NCBI GenBank assembly: GCA_012729785.1
Contig: JAAYCL010000037.1
Span: 1-64,000, forward strand
Origin: Chlamydiota bacterium
GTDB lineage: Bacteria; Auribacterota; Tritonobacteria; UBA1439
Direction: 5' to 3'
Length of the DNA stretch: 64,000 nucleotides
Shown: positions 41,098-49,766 of the stretch, piece by piece
Layout: the number at the start of each line of letters is the position of its first letter
Position numbering within the stretch: position 1 is the stretch's first letter
Position numbers and translations under genes: made by a program
The notes under the pieces: model-generated
The model's input: the letters and a program-made list of their open reading frames with translations, nothing else
Database searches by the model: none
What the model was told of the DNA's origin: nothing

Positions 41098-42432
41098 ATG
41101 ACGCCGCACCCGTTCATCGAGGCCGTGTTCGGCGCGGAGCACCCGGAGAACCTCTACTACGGGCACGCCGGAATCCTCCGGCGCCATGCCGGCGTGCGCC
41201 TGCCGTACCGCGTCCCGGGCGTCATCCAGCACGGTTGGGTCGGCGACCATCCCGGCATCTACGGCGACCTCGCCCTGTACGGGTACGAGGACAGGATCCG
41301 CCGTTACTTCGTCTGGGGGCGCAGGAACCTCGCCCGGTGCAGGGCGCTCGGCTTCCCGAACGCCACCGCCATCGGCGCGCCATTCCTGTATTCGGGTCCA
41401 CCCCCGGAAGGCGCGCGCCACCCGCGCGGCCTCATCCTCGTCCCGGCGCACTCCTGCGAATGGACGGAGTACGCCGACGCCGAGTCCTCCTACCGCGCCT
41501 ACCTCGACGCGGTGGAGGGGATACGGGACCGGTTCGACCCGATCGCGGCGTCGCTCTACTGGCACGACCGCCGCACGCCGGGTCTCGCCCGGCTCTTCGA
41601 GGAGCGGGGGATCCGCGTGGTGGGCTTCGGGCACAGGAACGACCCGGCGTTCCTCTCGAGATTCCGCTCCGTCGTCGAAGAATACGCCTTCATGTCCTCG
41701 AACGCCTTTGGCTCCGCCCTCTTCTACGCCCTGCAGATGGGCAGGAGGGCTTTCCTCTACGGCCCGTGCTTTCGTTATCGGAACGACGATCCGTCCGCGG
41801 CCGGGAGGCCGCCCATCCGCGCGCAGTTCTCGAAAATCTACCCCGGCCTCCTCTGGGAGAATTTCGACGGCGAGCCGCACCCGGAGATCGCCCGTGAGGA
41901 GCTGGGCACGGAGTTCGCGCGGTCGCCGCGCGAACTGCGGCGCCTGATGGGCTGGACGCCCGGCCGCCTCCTCGGCGCCGCGTGCGCCCGCCTGCTGCCG
42001 AGACGCCGCCTCTTCGTCCGCGAGGGCGCGTGCACCGGTCTCGCGGGGGCGCGCACGGGTATGGGCGGGGCGGTCTTCCTCGGGCGCCGCGGGGAGGAGG
42101 ACGGGGTCACCCTCTTCTTCCTCGCACGGGAGCGCCTGCGGCCTAGCCTCAGGATCTTCGTGCACGCCTTCCCCGAGGACCGGGGATCGCTGCCTCCGGC
42201 GCGGCGGGAGCACGGCTTCTTCAACCTCGACCACGATCCCCTCGTGCCGGCGCATCGCTGGCCGAAAGGGAGGGCGTACGCCGACACCATCGCGCTGTCC
42301 GTCCTCCCGTCCGGGCGCCACCGGCTCGAGGTCGGCCTGTTCGACGAAAAGAGCCTGACGGTGCTCGGGACGGCGGACGCGGGAACGGTCGAGATCCCGG
42401 CGCCCCCCGCGGCGAGGGGGAACGCACCATGA
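41098..42432 (+). CDS. Candidate surface-sugar transferase with C-terminal beta-sandwich
   Basis: This 444-residue protein of unknown family follows pseI by 13 bp. The start may be ATG 41098 or GTG 41092; neither has a Shine-Dalgarno. The N-terminal 320 residues (PGVIQHGWVGDHPGIYGDL, RRYFVWGRRNLARCRALGF, ILVPAHSCEWTEYADAESSY, LFYALQMGRRAFLYGP) resemble GT-B-like capsule or sialyl-type transferases in which a small-molecule donor site ends in a P-x-H or S-x-A pair. Residues about 330-430 form a beta-sandwich (HGFFNLDHDPLVPAHRWPKG, RHRLEVGLFDEKSLTVLG) that the next protein shares. Its place makes it the best candidate for the pseudaminic acid transferase (inference). Confidence 0.55.
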   Translation: MTPHPFIEAVFGAEHPENLYYGHAGILRRHAGVRLPYRVPGVIQHGWVGDHPGIYGDLALYGYEDRIRRYFVWGRRNLARCRALGFPNATAIGAPFLYSGPPPEGARHPRGLILVPAHSCEWTEYADAESSYRAYLDAVEGIRDRFDPIAASLYWHDRRTPGLARLFEERGIRVVGFGHRNDPAFLSRFRSVVEEYAFMSSNAFGSALFYALQMGRRAFLYGPCFRYRNDDPSAAGRPPIRAQFSKIYPGLLWENFDGEPHPEIAREELGTEFARSPRELRRLMGWTPGRLLGAACARLLPRRRLFVREGACTGLAGARTGMGGAVFLGRRGEEDGVTLFFLARERLRPSLRIFVHAFPEDRGSLPPARREHGFFNLDHDPLVPAHRWPKGRAYADTIALSVLPSGRHRLEVGLFDEKSLTVLGTADAGTVEIPAPPAARGNAP

Positions 42433-43808
42433 GCGGGATCAGGATCAGCGCCGTGGTCCCGACGCGCAACCGGTGCGGCGATCTCGAGGTGTGCCTCGGG
42501 TCGCTCGCCGCGCAGAACCTCCCCCCGGACGAGTACGAGATCGTCGTCGTGGACAACGGCTCAACCGACGGGACACGTGAGGCGATTGGACGGTGCATCC
42601 GGGCGCATCAGGGCCGGTCGATCGTGTGCGTCGGCGAGCCGGAACTCGGCCTTGGGCCGGCCAGGAACGCCGGGATCCGGGCCTCCCGCGGCGAGATCGT
42701 GGCGTTCATCGACGACGACGCCTCGGCATCCCCGCGGTGGCTGGCGTCTCTTCTCGACGTCCATGCGCGGTGGAATGCGGACATCGTCGGCGGCCGGATC
42801 GTACTTGACTATTCCGAAGAACGCCCGGCCTGGCTCGGGGGGGAACTGGAGGCGTGGCTGAGCGCCCTCGACCTGGGCGGGGAGGCGCGCCCGGTGCGCT
42901 ATCCCGAACAACTGTTCGGAGCCAACATCTCGTTCCGGCGGGCGTGGCTGGACAAAACCGGCGGCTTCGACCCCGCCCTCGACCGCAAGGGCTCCTCGCT
43001 GGCAAGCGGCGGCGACACGGACCTCCTTTGGCGGATGCTGCGGATGGGGGCGCGGGCCGTGTACGAACCGGAGGCGGTCGTGACGCACCGGATTCCGGCC
43101 GAGCGGCTGACGCGGGGTTGGTTCGTCAGGCGGATGTACCAGGGCGGTCGGTCGAACCTCATGATCAGCGTCCGGCACGAGGGGCGGCTGAAGGCGATGC
43201 GGCGGTCCGCGTTCTTCGCCGCGCGTGTCGGGCGCGCGCTGGCCCGGAGGCCGCCGCGCCCCTTCGCGGTCCTCCTCGAAACAGCGCAGCTCACCGGGTA
43301 CCTCTGCGCGACGGGGCGCGCCCTGTTTCCGCTTCGGGCGCTTTTCGAGGAGTGGGCCGCGGCGCGGCGGGAGACGGCGCGGCAGGCGCGCCTGTACCGT
43401 CCGAGCGAGGTGGAGGGGATGATCGCGCATCGGATTGACGCCGAGCTGGGCGGCGTCAGGGTCCTCGGCTGGACGCGGGATGGGAGAACAGCGAAGCTCT
43501 TTTTCGGAATCGCGGCGCCTCCGCGCGCGCCGCTCCTTGTTTTCTGTCATCTGCACCCGAAGTCGTGTGGTATGCTACCCGCGGAGCACCGCCCGCACGG
43601 GTTCCTCAACCTCGACCACCGGCCCGCGCTTCCGGCGCGCAGGTGGCGGAGCGGAAGGGTATTCATCGACGAGGTGGACCTGCGCGATATCCCCGCCGGG
43701 GAATACCGGCTCGCGTTCGGCCTCTGCGACGCGAGGACCCTCGCGCGCATCCCGGTGCGGGGAACGGGCGCCGATCATCTGGAGACCGGCCCGTTCGCCC
43801 TCGGGTGA
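42429..43808 (+). CDS. GT2-family glycosyltransferase with C-terminal beta-sandwich
   Basis: This 459-residue protein has a GT-A domain (about 1-320): RISAVVPTRNRCGDLEVCLG, VVDNGSTDGTREAIG, FIDDDASASPRWLASLLD with the DxD, QLFGANISFRRAWLDKTGGF and GGDTDLLWRMLRMG. Residues about 345-455 repeat the beta-sandwich of the previous protein (RPHGFLNLDHRPALPARRWR, AGEYRLAFGLCDARTLAR). Sharing this domain with its neighbour suggests both act on or bind the same glycan. Confidence 0.85.
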   Translation: MSGIRISAVVPTRNRCGDLEVCLGSLAAQNLPPDEYEIVVVDNGSTDGTREAIGRCIRAHQGRSIVCVGEPELGLGPARNAGIRASRGEIVAFIDDDASASPRWLASLLDVHARWNADIVGGRIVLDYSEERPAWLGGELEAWLSALDLGGEARPVRYPEQLFGANISFRRAWLDKTGGFDPALDRKGSSLASGGDTDLLWRMLRMGARAVYEPEAVVTHRIPAERLTRGWFVRRMYQGGRSNLMISVRHEGRLKAMRRSAFFAARVGRALARRPPRPFAVLLETAQLTGYLCATGRALFPLRALFEEWAAARRETARQARLYRPSEVEGMIAHRIDAELGGVRVLGWTRDGRTAKLFFGIAAPPRAPLLVFCHLHPKSCGMLPAEHRPHGFLNLDHRPALPARRWRSGRVFIDEVDLRDIPAGEYRLAFGLCDARTLARIPVRGTGADHLETGPFALG

Positions 43809-43830
43809 AGCGCCCACGGAAGGAAAAGGG

Positions 43831-44937
43831 ATGAACCCCAAGATCACCGTGGTAATCCCCTGCTACAACCATGGCGCCTTCCTCGATGAGGCGGTGAACT
43901 CCGTCCTGGCGCAGACGATGCAGGATTTCGAGATCGTCGTCGTCGACGACGGCTCCACGGACGAGGAGACCGCGCGGGTACTCCGCGACAGCCGATGGCC
44001 CAAGACTGTCGTGTACAGGACGGAGAACCGGGGACCGTCTGCCGCGCGGAACACGGGGATCCGGAGGTCAGCCGGAGAGTACCTCTGCTGCCTCGACGCC
44101 GACGATCTGCTGGAGCCGACGTGTCTCGAGAAGACCTCCCGCCTGCTGGACGAGGAGCCGGACGTGGGGATCGCCGGCTTCTGGTACCGGACATTCGGGG
44201 AGGAGGAGGCGGAACGGACGCCCGCGGGCTGCACGCTCGAGGATATCCTGGGTGCGTGCATCCTGCGCCCAACCGCGCTCTTCCGCCGCGAGGCATGGAA
44301 CAAGAGCGGGGGCTTCGACGAGCGGTTTAAGAGCGGCTACGAGGATTGGGACTTCTGGATAGGCGTGATGGAACGGGGCTGGCGCGCCCGCATCATCCCG
44401 GAATTCCTCTTCCGCCAGCGCGTACAAGAGGGGTCGCGCAACACGGAGAGCGACAGGCCTGAGGTCCGCGCCCGGTTCATGGAGGAGATGATCCGGAAGC
44501 ACGAAGCGGTCTACCGGGAACACGCGATCCCCGCGCTCATGCAGAGGGAGTCCCTCATCGGGGAGCTCAGGGACTGGACCAGGCAGCAGGACGAGGCGAA
44601 ACGCTGGTACCTGGCCCGGAGCGCCGAGCACGAACGGCGCATCGCCCGCCTCGACGCCGAGCTGGAGCTGCAGGCCGGCGAGATGCAGGCCCTTCAGCAG
44701 GAGTCGGCGGGACTGGAACGGAGATACGCCGCACACGATGCGTCGCTCGAGGCCGTCCGGCGGGCGATTGAGGCGCGGGAAGAAGAGCTCCGCAGTATGC
44801 GCTCCTCCCGGGAATGGAGACTCGGCCGCGCCTTCCAGGAGGCGAAGCGCTCCCCCTGCGCGGCCCTCCTCCTGCCGTTTCGCGCGCTGCGTTTCGGCCT
44901 CGGCCGGCGCGGCGATGAACGCGCGGAGGGCCGATGA
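43831..44937 (+). CDS. GT2-family glycosyltransferase with coiled-coil tail
   Basis: This 368-residue enzyme begins ITVVIPCYNHGAFLDEAVNS and has VVVDDGSTDEETARVL, RGPSAARNTGIRRSAGEYLC, the DxD as CLDADDLLEPTCLEKT and FKSGYEDWDFWIGVMERGW. A coiled coil runs from about residue 245 to 320, then SREWRLGRAFQEAKRSP and a short basic end. AAGGAAAAGG precedes the start. It is a close relative of the first domain of the next protein, so the two may stem from a tandem duplication. Confidence 0.87.
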   Translation: MNPKITVVIPCYNHGAFLDEAVNSVLAQTMQDFEIVVVDDGSTDEETARVLRDSRWPKTVVYRTENRGPSAARNTGIRRSAGEYLCCLDADDLLEPTCLEKTSRLLDEEPDVGIAGFWYRTFGEEEAERTPAGCTLEDILGACILRPTALFRREAWNKSGGFDERFKSGYEDWDFWIGVMERGWRARIIPEFLFRQRVQEGSRNTESDRPEVRARFMEEMIRKHEAVYREHAIPALMQRESLIGELRDWTRQQDEAKRWYLARSAEHERRIARLDAELELQAGEMQALQQESAGLERRYAAHDASLEAVRRAIEAREEELRSMRSSREWRLGRAFQEAKRSPCAALLLPFRALRFGLGRRGDERAEGR

Positions 44938-47900
44938 GCACGCCGCCCGGAACCCCGTCGATACCGCCTCTTCCCTGTCCCGGTGAGGACGCGCCCGCCA
45001 TGGACCGCCGGGTCGACCGCGGCCGCGCGCCCCACCCCCTTTCTTCCGCGGGGTACCCGCGGGTTTCCGTGGTGATCCCCTGCTTCAATCTCGGCCGCTG
45101 GCTCGACGAGGCGGTCGAGAGCGTCCTGCGTCAGACCGTTCAAGAAACCGAGATCGTCGTCGTCGACGACGGCTCGACCGACGCGCAGACCGTCCGGCTC
45201 CTCTCCGGGTACCGGAAGCCCCGGACCACGGTGCTCCGCGGCCCGAACCGGGGCCTGCCCGCGGCGAGGAACCTCGGGATCGCGCGCGCGCGCCCCCCCC
45301 TCGTGATGTGCCTCGACGCCGACGACATCCTCGAACCCACCTGCATCGAACGCGCCGCGCGGACCCTCGACGAGGAACCGACCGTTTCCATCGCGAGCTT
45401 CTGGCTCCGCGCCTTCGGCGACGACGCGTGGGACTACACCCCCGTCGAGTGCACGCTCCGGGATATCCTGGTGGAGAACAAGATCTGCTGCTGCGCGATG
45501 TTCAGGCGGTCGATGTGGGAGGAGATCGCCGGATACGACGAGGCATTCACACGGGGATACGAGGACTGGGAGTTCTGGATACGGGCCCTCGGCCGCGGGC
45601 ACCGCGTCCGGATCATCCCCGAGATCCTGTTCCGGTACAGGATCCGCGAGGGGTCGATGCGCAAGGGCAGCGACCGGCCCGAAAACCGCGCGCCGATCAT
45701 GCGGGCGCTCATCGAGAAGCACGCCGATCTGTTCCGGCAAAACGTGCTTCCGGCCCTCATCGGCAGGGAGAGGATCGTCGGGGAGTTAAAGGACTTCGCG
45801 CGGCAGCAGGACGAGGCGAAGCGGTGGTTCCTGTCCCGCGATCTGGAGCACCAGAGGCGAATTGCGCAGCTCGAGGAGGATGGACAACGGCTGGCCGGCG
45901 AGGCGCGAGACCTCCGGGAGAGAATCGCGCGCCGGAAGGAAGAACTCTCCGCGCAGGAGGAACGGCTGTCGCGCCTGCGCGAAACCCTCGATCGGAGGGA
46001 GCACGAGTTCCGCGCGATCGTCGGATCCAAGGCGTGGAAGCTCGGCTGCGCCTTCCGGGAGGCCAAGCGCTCCCCGCGGGCGGCCCTTCTCCTGCCGCTG
46101 CGTCTCGCCGACTTCGCGTGCCCGGACTGCATCAAGCGCTTCGTCGGAAAAATGCTCCTGATTCCCCCCGGGGAACCGGTGCGGAAAGGCTGGTACCTGT
46201 TCCCGCACCGGTTTTTCGACCGGGCCCTGCCGCCTTCGGTGAAGGCGCGGTTCCCGACGTGGCCGCGCAACGCGGCCCGTGCCGTCTTCCGGACCACGGA
46301 CGAGCGCCTCTTCCGCCAGAAGAGGTGGGACGGCCCGCTGGTCACCGTGGTGATCCCCTGCTACAACTACGGCCGGTTCATCGACGAGGCGATAAAGAGC
46401 GTGCGCGCGCAGACCTTCTCGAACCACGAAATCATCATCGTGGACGACGGCTCCACGGATCCGTTCACCGTCCAGAAGCTCGCGGAGGTGGAGCGGCGCG
46501 CCCTCCCCGGCGTGCGGCTGATCCGCCAGACAAACGCGGGGGTGTCCGCCGCGAGGAACCGGGCGATCGAGAAGGCGCGCGGAAAGTATATCTGCTGCCT
46601 GGACGCCGACGATCTCCTCGATCCGTCCTACCTCGAGAAGTGCCTGCTTGTCTTGGAGAGCCGGAACCTGGACCTGTGCTATTCCCACGTGCGGATATTC
46701 GGGGACGAAACCGGCTCCTGGGAGACCGGCGCATTCGACCTCGCGCGGCTTCTGCGGGAGAACTGCGTCTGCACGGCCGCGGTCTTCACCCGAAAGATCT
46801 GGCGGAAGGCGGGCGGATTCAAGGCCGTCATGAGCCGCGGGTGGGAGGACTGGGACTTCTGGATCGCCGTCGCCGCGGCGGGGGGGCGCGGCGGCGTCCT
46901 CCCCGAGCAGCTGTTCCTGTACCGGCGGCACGGGGAGACTCGCGACGTCGTGGCCGCCGCCCGGCACGCGGACGCGCTCTGGACGCAGATCAGAGCCAAT
47001 CACAAGGCGCTCTACGAAAGCCGGGTGAAATCCCCGCGGAAGAGGAACTTGGTCGTGCAGGACCCGTTCGTCAATCTGTGGGGCGGCCTCTCCTCACCCT
47101 CGGAGGAAGATCGGTCTCGGGGCGTCCTCTTCCTGATCCCCTGGATGGTGCTCGGCGGGGCGGAGTCCATCCTCTGCGGCATCGCCGGAGCGCTCCGGAA
47201 GGCGGGGGGCGCGCGGGTGCATATCGTCGCCACAGACCGGCCCCTCCTCTCGATGGGCGACTCCTCGGACGAATTCAGGCGGATCACCCCGCATCTCTAC
47301 CGGCTCCCCGACCTGCTCCCGGAGCGGCTCTGGTACGACTACCTCGAGTCGTACATCCGCCATCGCGCGATCGACACCCTGTTCGTATGCGGGTGCAGGT
47401 TCATCTACCCGCACCTCGCGCGGCTCAAGGCGCGGTTCCCGAAGCTGCGCGTGGTGGACCAGATCTTCAACGACTCCCCGATGGGACACGTGGAGAACAA
47501 CCGGAAGTACGTACGGTGGATCGACCTCACGTTCATCGTCGCGGAGAAGCTTCGGCGCTCCATCCTCTCGCGCTTCGGCGGCGACCCGGCGCGGTTGCGG
47601 ACGCTCTATCACGGGGCAAACACGGCCCTGTTCGATCCCGCACGCATCGACAAGGCGGAGGCCCGGGCGCAATTCGATCTGCCGTCGGACAAGAAGATCA
47701 TTCTGTACGTCGGGCGCCTCTCGGTGGAAAAGAACCCGCTCCTCTTCGTCGAGCTTGCCGCCGCCCTTCGAGAGGATCGAAACCTGCGCTTTGTCATGGC
47801 AGGGGACGGGCCGCTCCGCGACGAAACGGTTGCGCGGGTGCGGAAACTCCATCTCGACAACCTCCTGCTCTTCGGCATCGTCCCCCCGAAAGAGATGCCG

Positions 47901-49073
47901 GCGCTCACCCGCGCGTCGGACCTCCTCGTCGTCACCTCCCTGACCGAGGGGGTTCCGTTGACGATCTTCGAGGCGCTCGCGATGAACGTGCCGGTGGTGG
48001 CCTCGGACGTGGGCGGCATCTCCGACGTCGTTCGGGAAGGGGTGCACGGCTTCCTCTTCCGTGACGGCGACTTGGCGGGGTGCGTCGATAAGGTCCGCAG
48101 GGCCCTGGGGCACCGTTTCGGGGACCTGCGGACGGAAGCGGTGGGGCGCTACGAACTGCGCGACGTCTACGCCCGCTATTGCGAGATTCTCCAGGACACG
48201 GCCACCCCCCCTGTCAGGGCGCTGCCGCTATCCGCGGCGCGGCGCAGCCCCCTTTCTTTCCGCCGCGCGGCCCGCCTCCTCTTCCGGCCCGCGGACAGGC
48301 GGAACGCCCGGCAGGAGAAAGTGGATGGCCCCCTTGTCTCCGTGGTCATCCCCTGCCATAACTATGGGCGGTTCATCGACGAGGCGCTCGGGAGCGTGCT
48401 CGCCCAGACATTCTCCGACTACGAGGTGCTCATCGTCGACGACGGGTCGACCGACCCCGCCACGCTGGAGAAACTCCGCGAGATCGAGGCGAGAAATCTC
48501 CCGCGCGTCACGATCATCCGCCAAGAGAACCAGCGACTCCCCCGCACCCGCAACAACGGAATACGCGCGTCGAGGGGCACCTATATCTGCTGCCTTGACG
48601 CGGACGATCTGATCGAGCCGACGTATCTGCAGAAATGCGTGACGGCTCTCGAAAACGGCGGCCTGGATATCTGCTACAGCCACGTCCGGCTCTTCGGCGA
48701 CGAGGAACGGGTATGGGAGACCGGGGATTTCGACCCCGAGACACTGAAGAGGCAGAACTGCGTCTGCGTGGGCGCGGTGTACAGGAAATCGGCATGGGAG
48801 CAGGCGGGCGGCTACAATCCCGACATGAGTCTCGGCTACGAGGATTGGGATTTCTGGCTCTCGATGCTGGAAAACGGCGCGCAGGGAACGGTCATCCCCG
48901 AGCCGCTTTTTCTCTATCGCAAACACGGCCGGTCGATGATCGACGGGGCGCAGGAGAGACACAAGTTCCTGTGCGCCCAGATTCGGGAGAATCATCCCGC
49001 CCTCTTCGCGGGGAAAGTTTTCCCCCGGGGGACGCGGCGGCGATCCGCGCGGCGACGGACCTTCCCGCGCTGA
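44934..49073 (+). CDS. Four-domain glycosyltransferase (GT2-GT2-GT4-GT2)
   Basis: This 1379-residue protein has four complete glycosyltransferase domains. Domain 1 (about 43-290, GT2) has VSVVIPCFNLGRWLDEAVES and CLDADDILEPTCIE, then a coiled coil and SKAWKLGCAFREAKRSP (about 285-380). Domain 2 (about 468-700, GT2) has VTVVIPCYNYGRFIDEAIKS and CLDADDLLDPSYLEK. Domain 3 (about 728-1090, GT4) has FLIPWMVLGGAESILCGIAG, ILYVGRLSVEKNPLLFVELA and SLTEGVPLTIFEALAMNVPV. Domain 4 (about 1134-1375, GT2) has VSVVIPCHNYGRFIDEALGS. Domains 2 and 4 are near-duplicates. It starts by ATGA overlap. Such fusions can build a repeating unit in order. Confidence 0.88.
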   Translation: MSTPPGTPSIPPLPCPGEDAPAMDRRVDRGRAPHPLSSAGYPRVSVVIPCFNLGRWLDEAVESVLRQTVQETEIVVVDDGSTDAQTVRLLSGYRKPRTTVLRGPNRGLPAARNLGIARARPPLVMCLDADDILEPTCIERAARTLDEEPTVSIASFWLRAFGDDAWDYTPVECTLRDILVENKICCCAMFRRSMWEEIAGYDEAFTRGYEDWEFWIRALGRGHRVRIIPEILFRYRIREGSMRKGSDRPENRAPIMRALIEKHADLFRQNVLPALIGRERIVGELKDFARQQDEAKRWFLSRDLEHQRRIAQLEEDGQRLAGEARDLRERIARRKEELSAQEERLSRLRETLDRREHEFRAIVGSKAWKLGCAFREAKRSPRAALLLPLRLADFACPDCIKRFVGKMLLIPPGEPVRKGWYLFPHRFFDRALPPSVKARFPTWPRNAARAVFRTTDERLFRQKRWDGPLVTVVIPCYNYGRFIDEAIKSVRAQTFSNHEIIIVDDGSTDPFTVQKLAEVERRALPGVRLIRQTNAGVSAARNRAIEKARGKYICCLDADDLLDPSYLEKCLLVLESRNLDLCYSHVRIFGDETGSWETGAFDLARLLRENCVCTAAVFTRKIWRKAGGFKAVMSRGWEDWDFWIAVAAAGGRGGVLPEQLFLYRRHGETRDVVAAARHADALWTQIRANHKALYESRVKSPRKRNLVVQDPFVNLWGGLSSPSEEDRSRGVLFLIPWMVLGGAESILCGIAGALRKAGGARVHIVATDRPLLSMGDSSDEFRRITPHLYRLPDLLPERLWYDYLESYIRHRAIDTLFVCGCRFIYPHLARLKARFPKLRVVDQIFNDSPMGHVENNRKYVRWIDLTFIVAEKLRRSILSRFGGDPARLRTLYHGANTALFDPARIDKAEARAQFDLPSDKKIILYVGRLSVEKNPLLFVELAAALREDRNLRFVMAGDGPLRDETVARVRKLHLDNLLLFGIVPPKEMPALTRASDLLVVTSLTEGVPLTIFEALAMNVPVVASDVGGISDVVREGVHGFLFRDGDLAGCVDKVRRALGHRFGDLRTEAVGRYELRDVYARYCEILQDTATPPVRALPLSAARRSPLSFRRAARLLFRPADRRNARQEKVDGPLVSVVIPCHNYGRFIDEALGSVLAQTFSDYEVLIVDDGSTDPATLEKLREIEARNLPRVTIIRQENQRLPRTRNNGIRASRGTYICCLDADDLIEPTYLQKCVTALENGGLDICYSHVRLFGDEERVWETGDFDPETLKRQNCVCVGAVYRKSAWEQAGGYNPDMSLGYEDWDFWLSMLENGAQGTVIPEPLFLYRKHGRSMIDGAQERHKFLCAQIRENHPALFAGKVFPRGTRRRSARRRTFPR

Positions 49074-49271
49074 CACCCACCCCCGGGGGGTGCCGCGGCT
49101 CCAGGCGTGGGGCGCTGAGCAGTACGGGACGTTCAGCGGCACTACCTTGCTGCGCTCTCTATTTCGCCATTGCGGTGTGGATTCCACTCCCCTCCCCTCC
49201 GAGGGATCGGGGCGGGGACCGCGACACCGGCCGGCGGCGCATGCGTCCCGCCGGGAGGAACCGGCATACCC

Positions 49272-49766
49272 ATGACGACCGCTTCGGTGCTGTTTGTTTC
49301 TCTGCTGGCCGGCCTCCTCCTCTGGGGGCTTGAGACCGCCCATTCGATCCTCGCCGGGGGGCCGTCTGCGGGCGGCCTGCGGACGCACCTCCCGTTTGCG
49401 ATGCTCCTCCTGCTCCTGTTCAGCGGATGGGGCGTCGCGGCCGGTTTGATACAGGCCGTCTGTCTCTCCCTGGTGCGGTTCGTCGGGCGGCGGGTGGAGA
49501 GGAGACGGGGCCCCTCCCCTGGCCGCCTCGCCGCGGCGGCCTTCCTCGCCGCGATCTGTAGCGCAGACGCTGTGCGCAGCACATTCCCTCTGGATTCGGC
49601 ATGCCGTACGCCGTCCCGCCCTCTTCTGCACCCCTCCGCCATATCCGACGCGCACGGCGCGGAGAGGGACGCGCCGCGGAGAGACGCTCAGGGTTTTCCC
49701 GCGCCGATGGATGCGAGCGCCTTCTCCGCCGCATTCCGGCAGGGGTCGAAGTTCGTCGTGCGCTGA
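49272..49766 (+). pseudogene. Truncated copy of the neighbouring membrane sulfatase-like gene
   Basis: The frame starts behind GGGAGGAA and reads two hydrophobic helices (VLFVSLLAGLLLWGLETAHS, FAMLLLLLFSGWGVAAGLIQ) and LSLVRFVGRRVERRRGPSPG. These line up with residues about 38-130 of the protein encoded at 49688-52618 (ISVAVFETARALLF, then VFLSLVRLLG). The likeness ends near 49590; the rest of the frame is out-of-family and overlaps the 3' end of the other gene on the opposite strand by 79 bp. It looks like the N-terminal stump of a paralogue. Confidence 0.6.

Noticed and set aside
49074-49110. Terminator at the end of the glycan island
   Set aside because: CACCCCCGGGGGGTG at about 49076-49091 is a GC palindrome without a proper loop or T-run, so it was not annotated.
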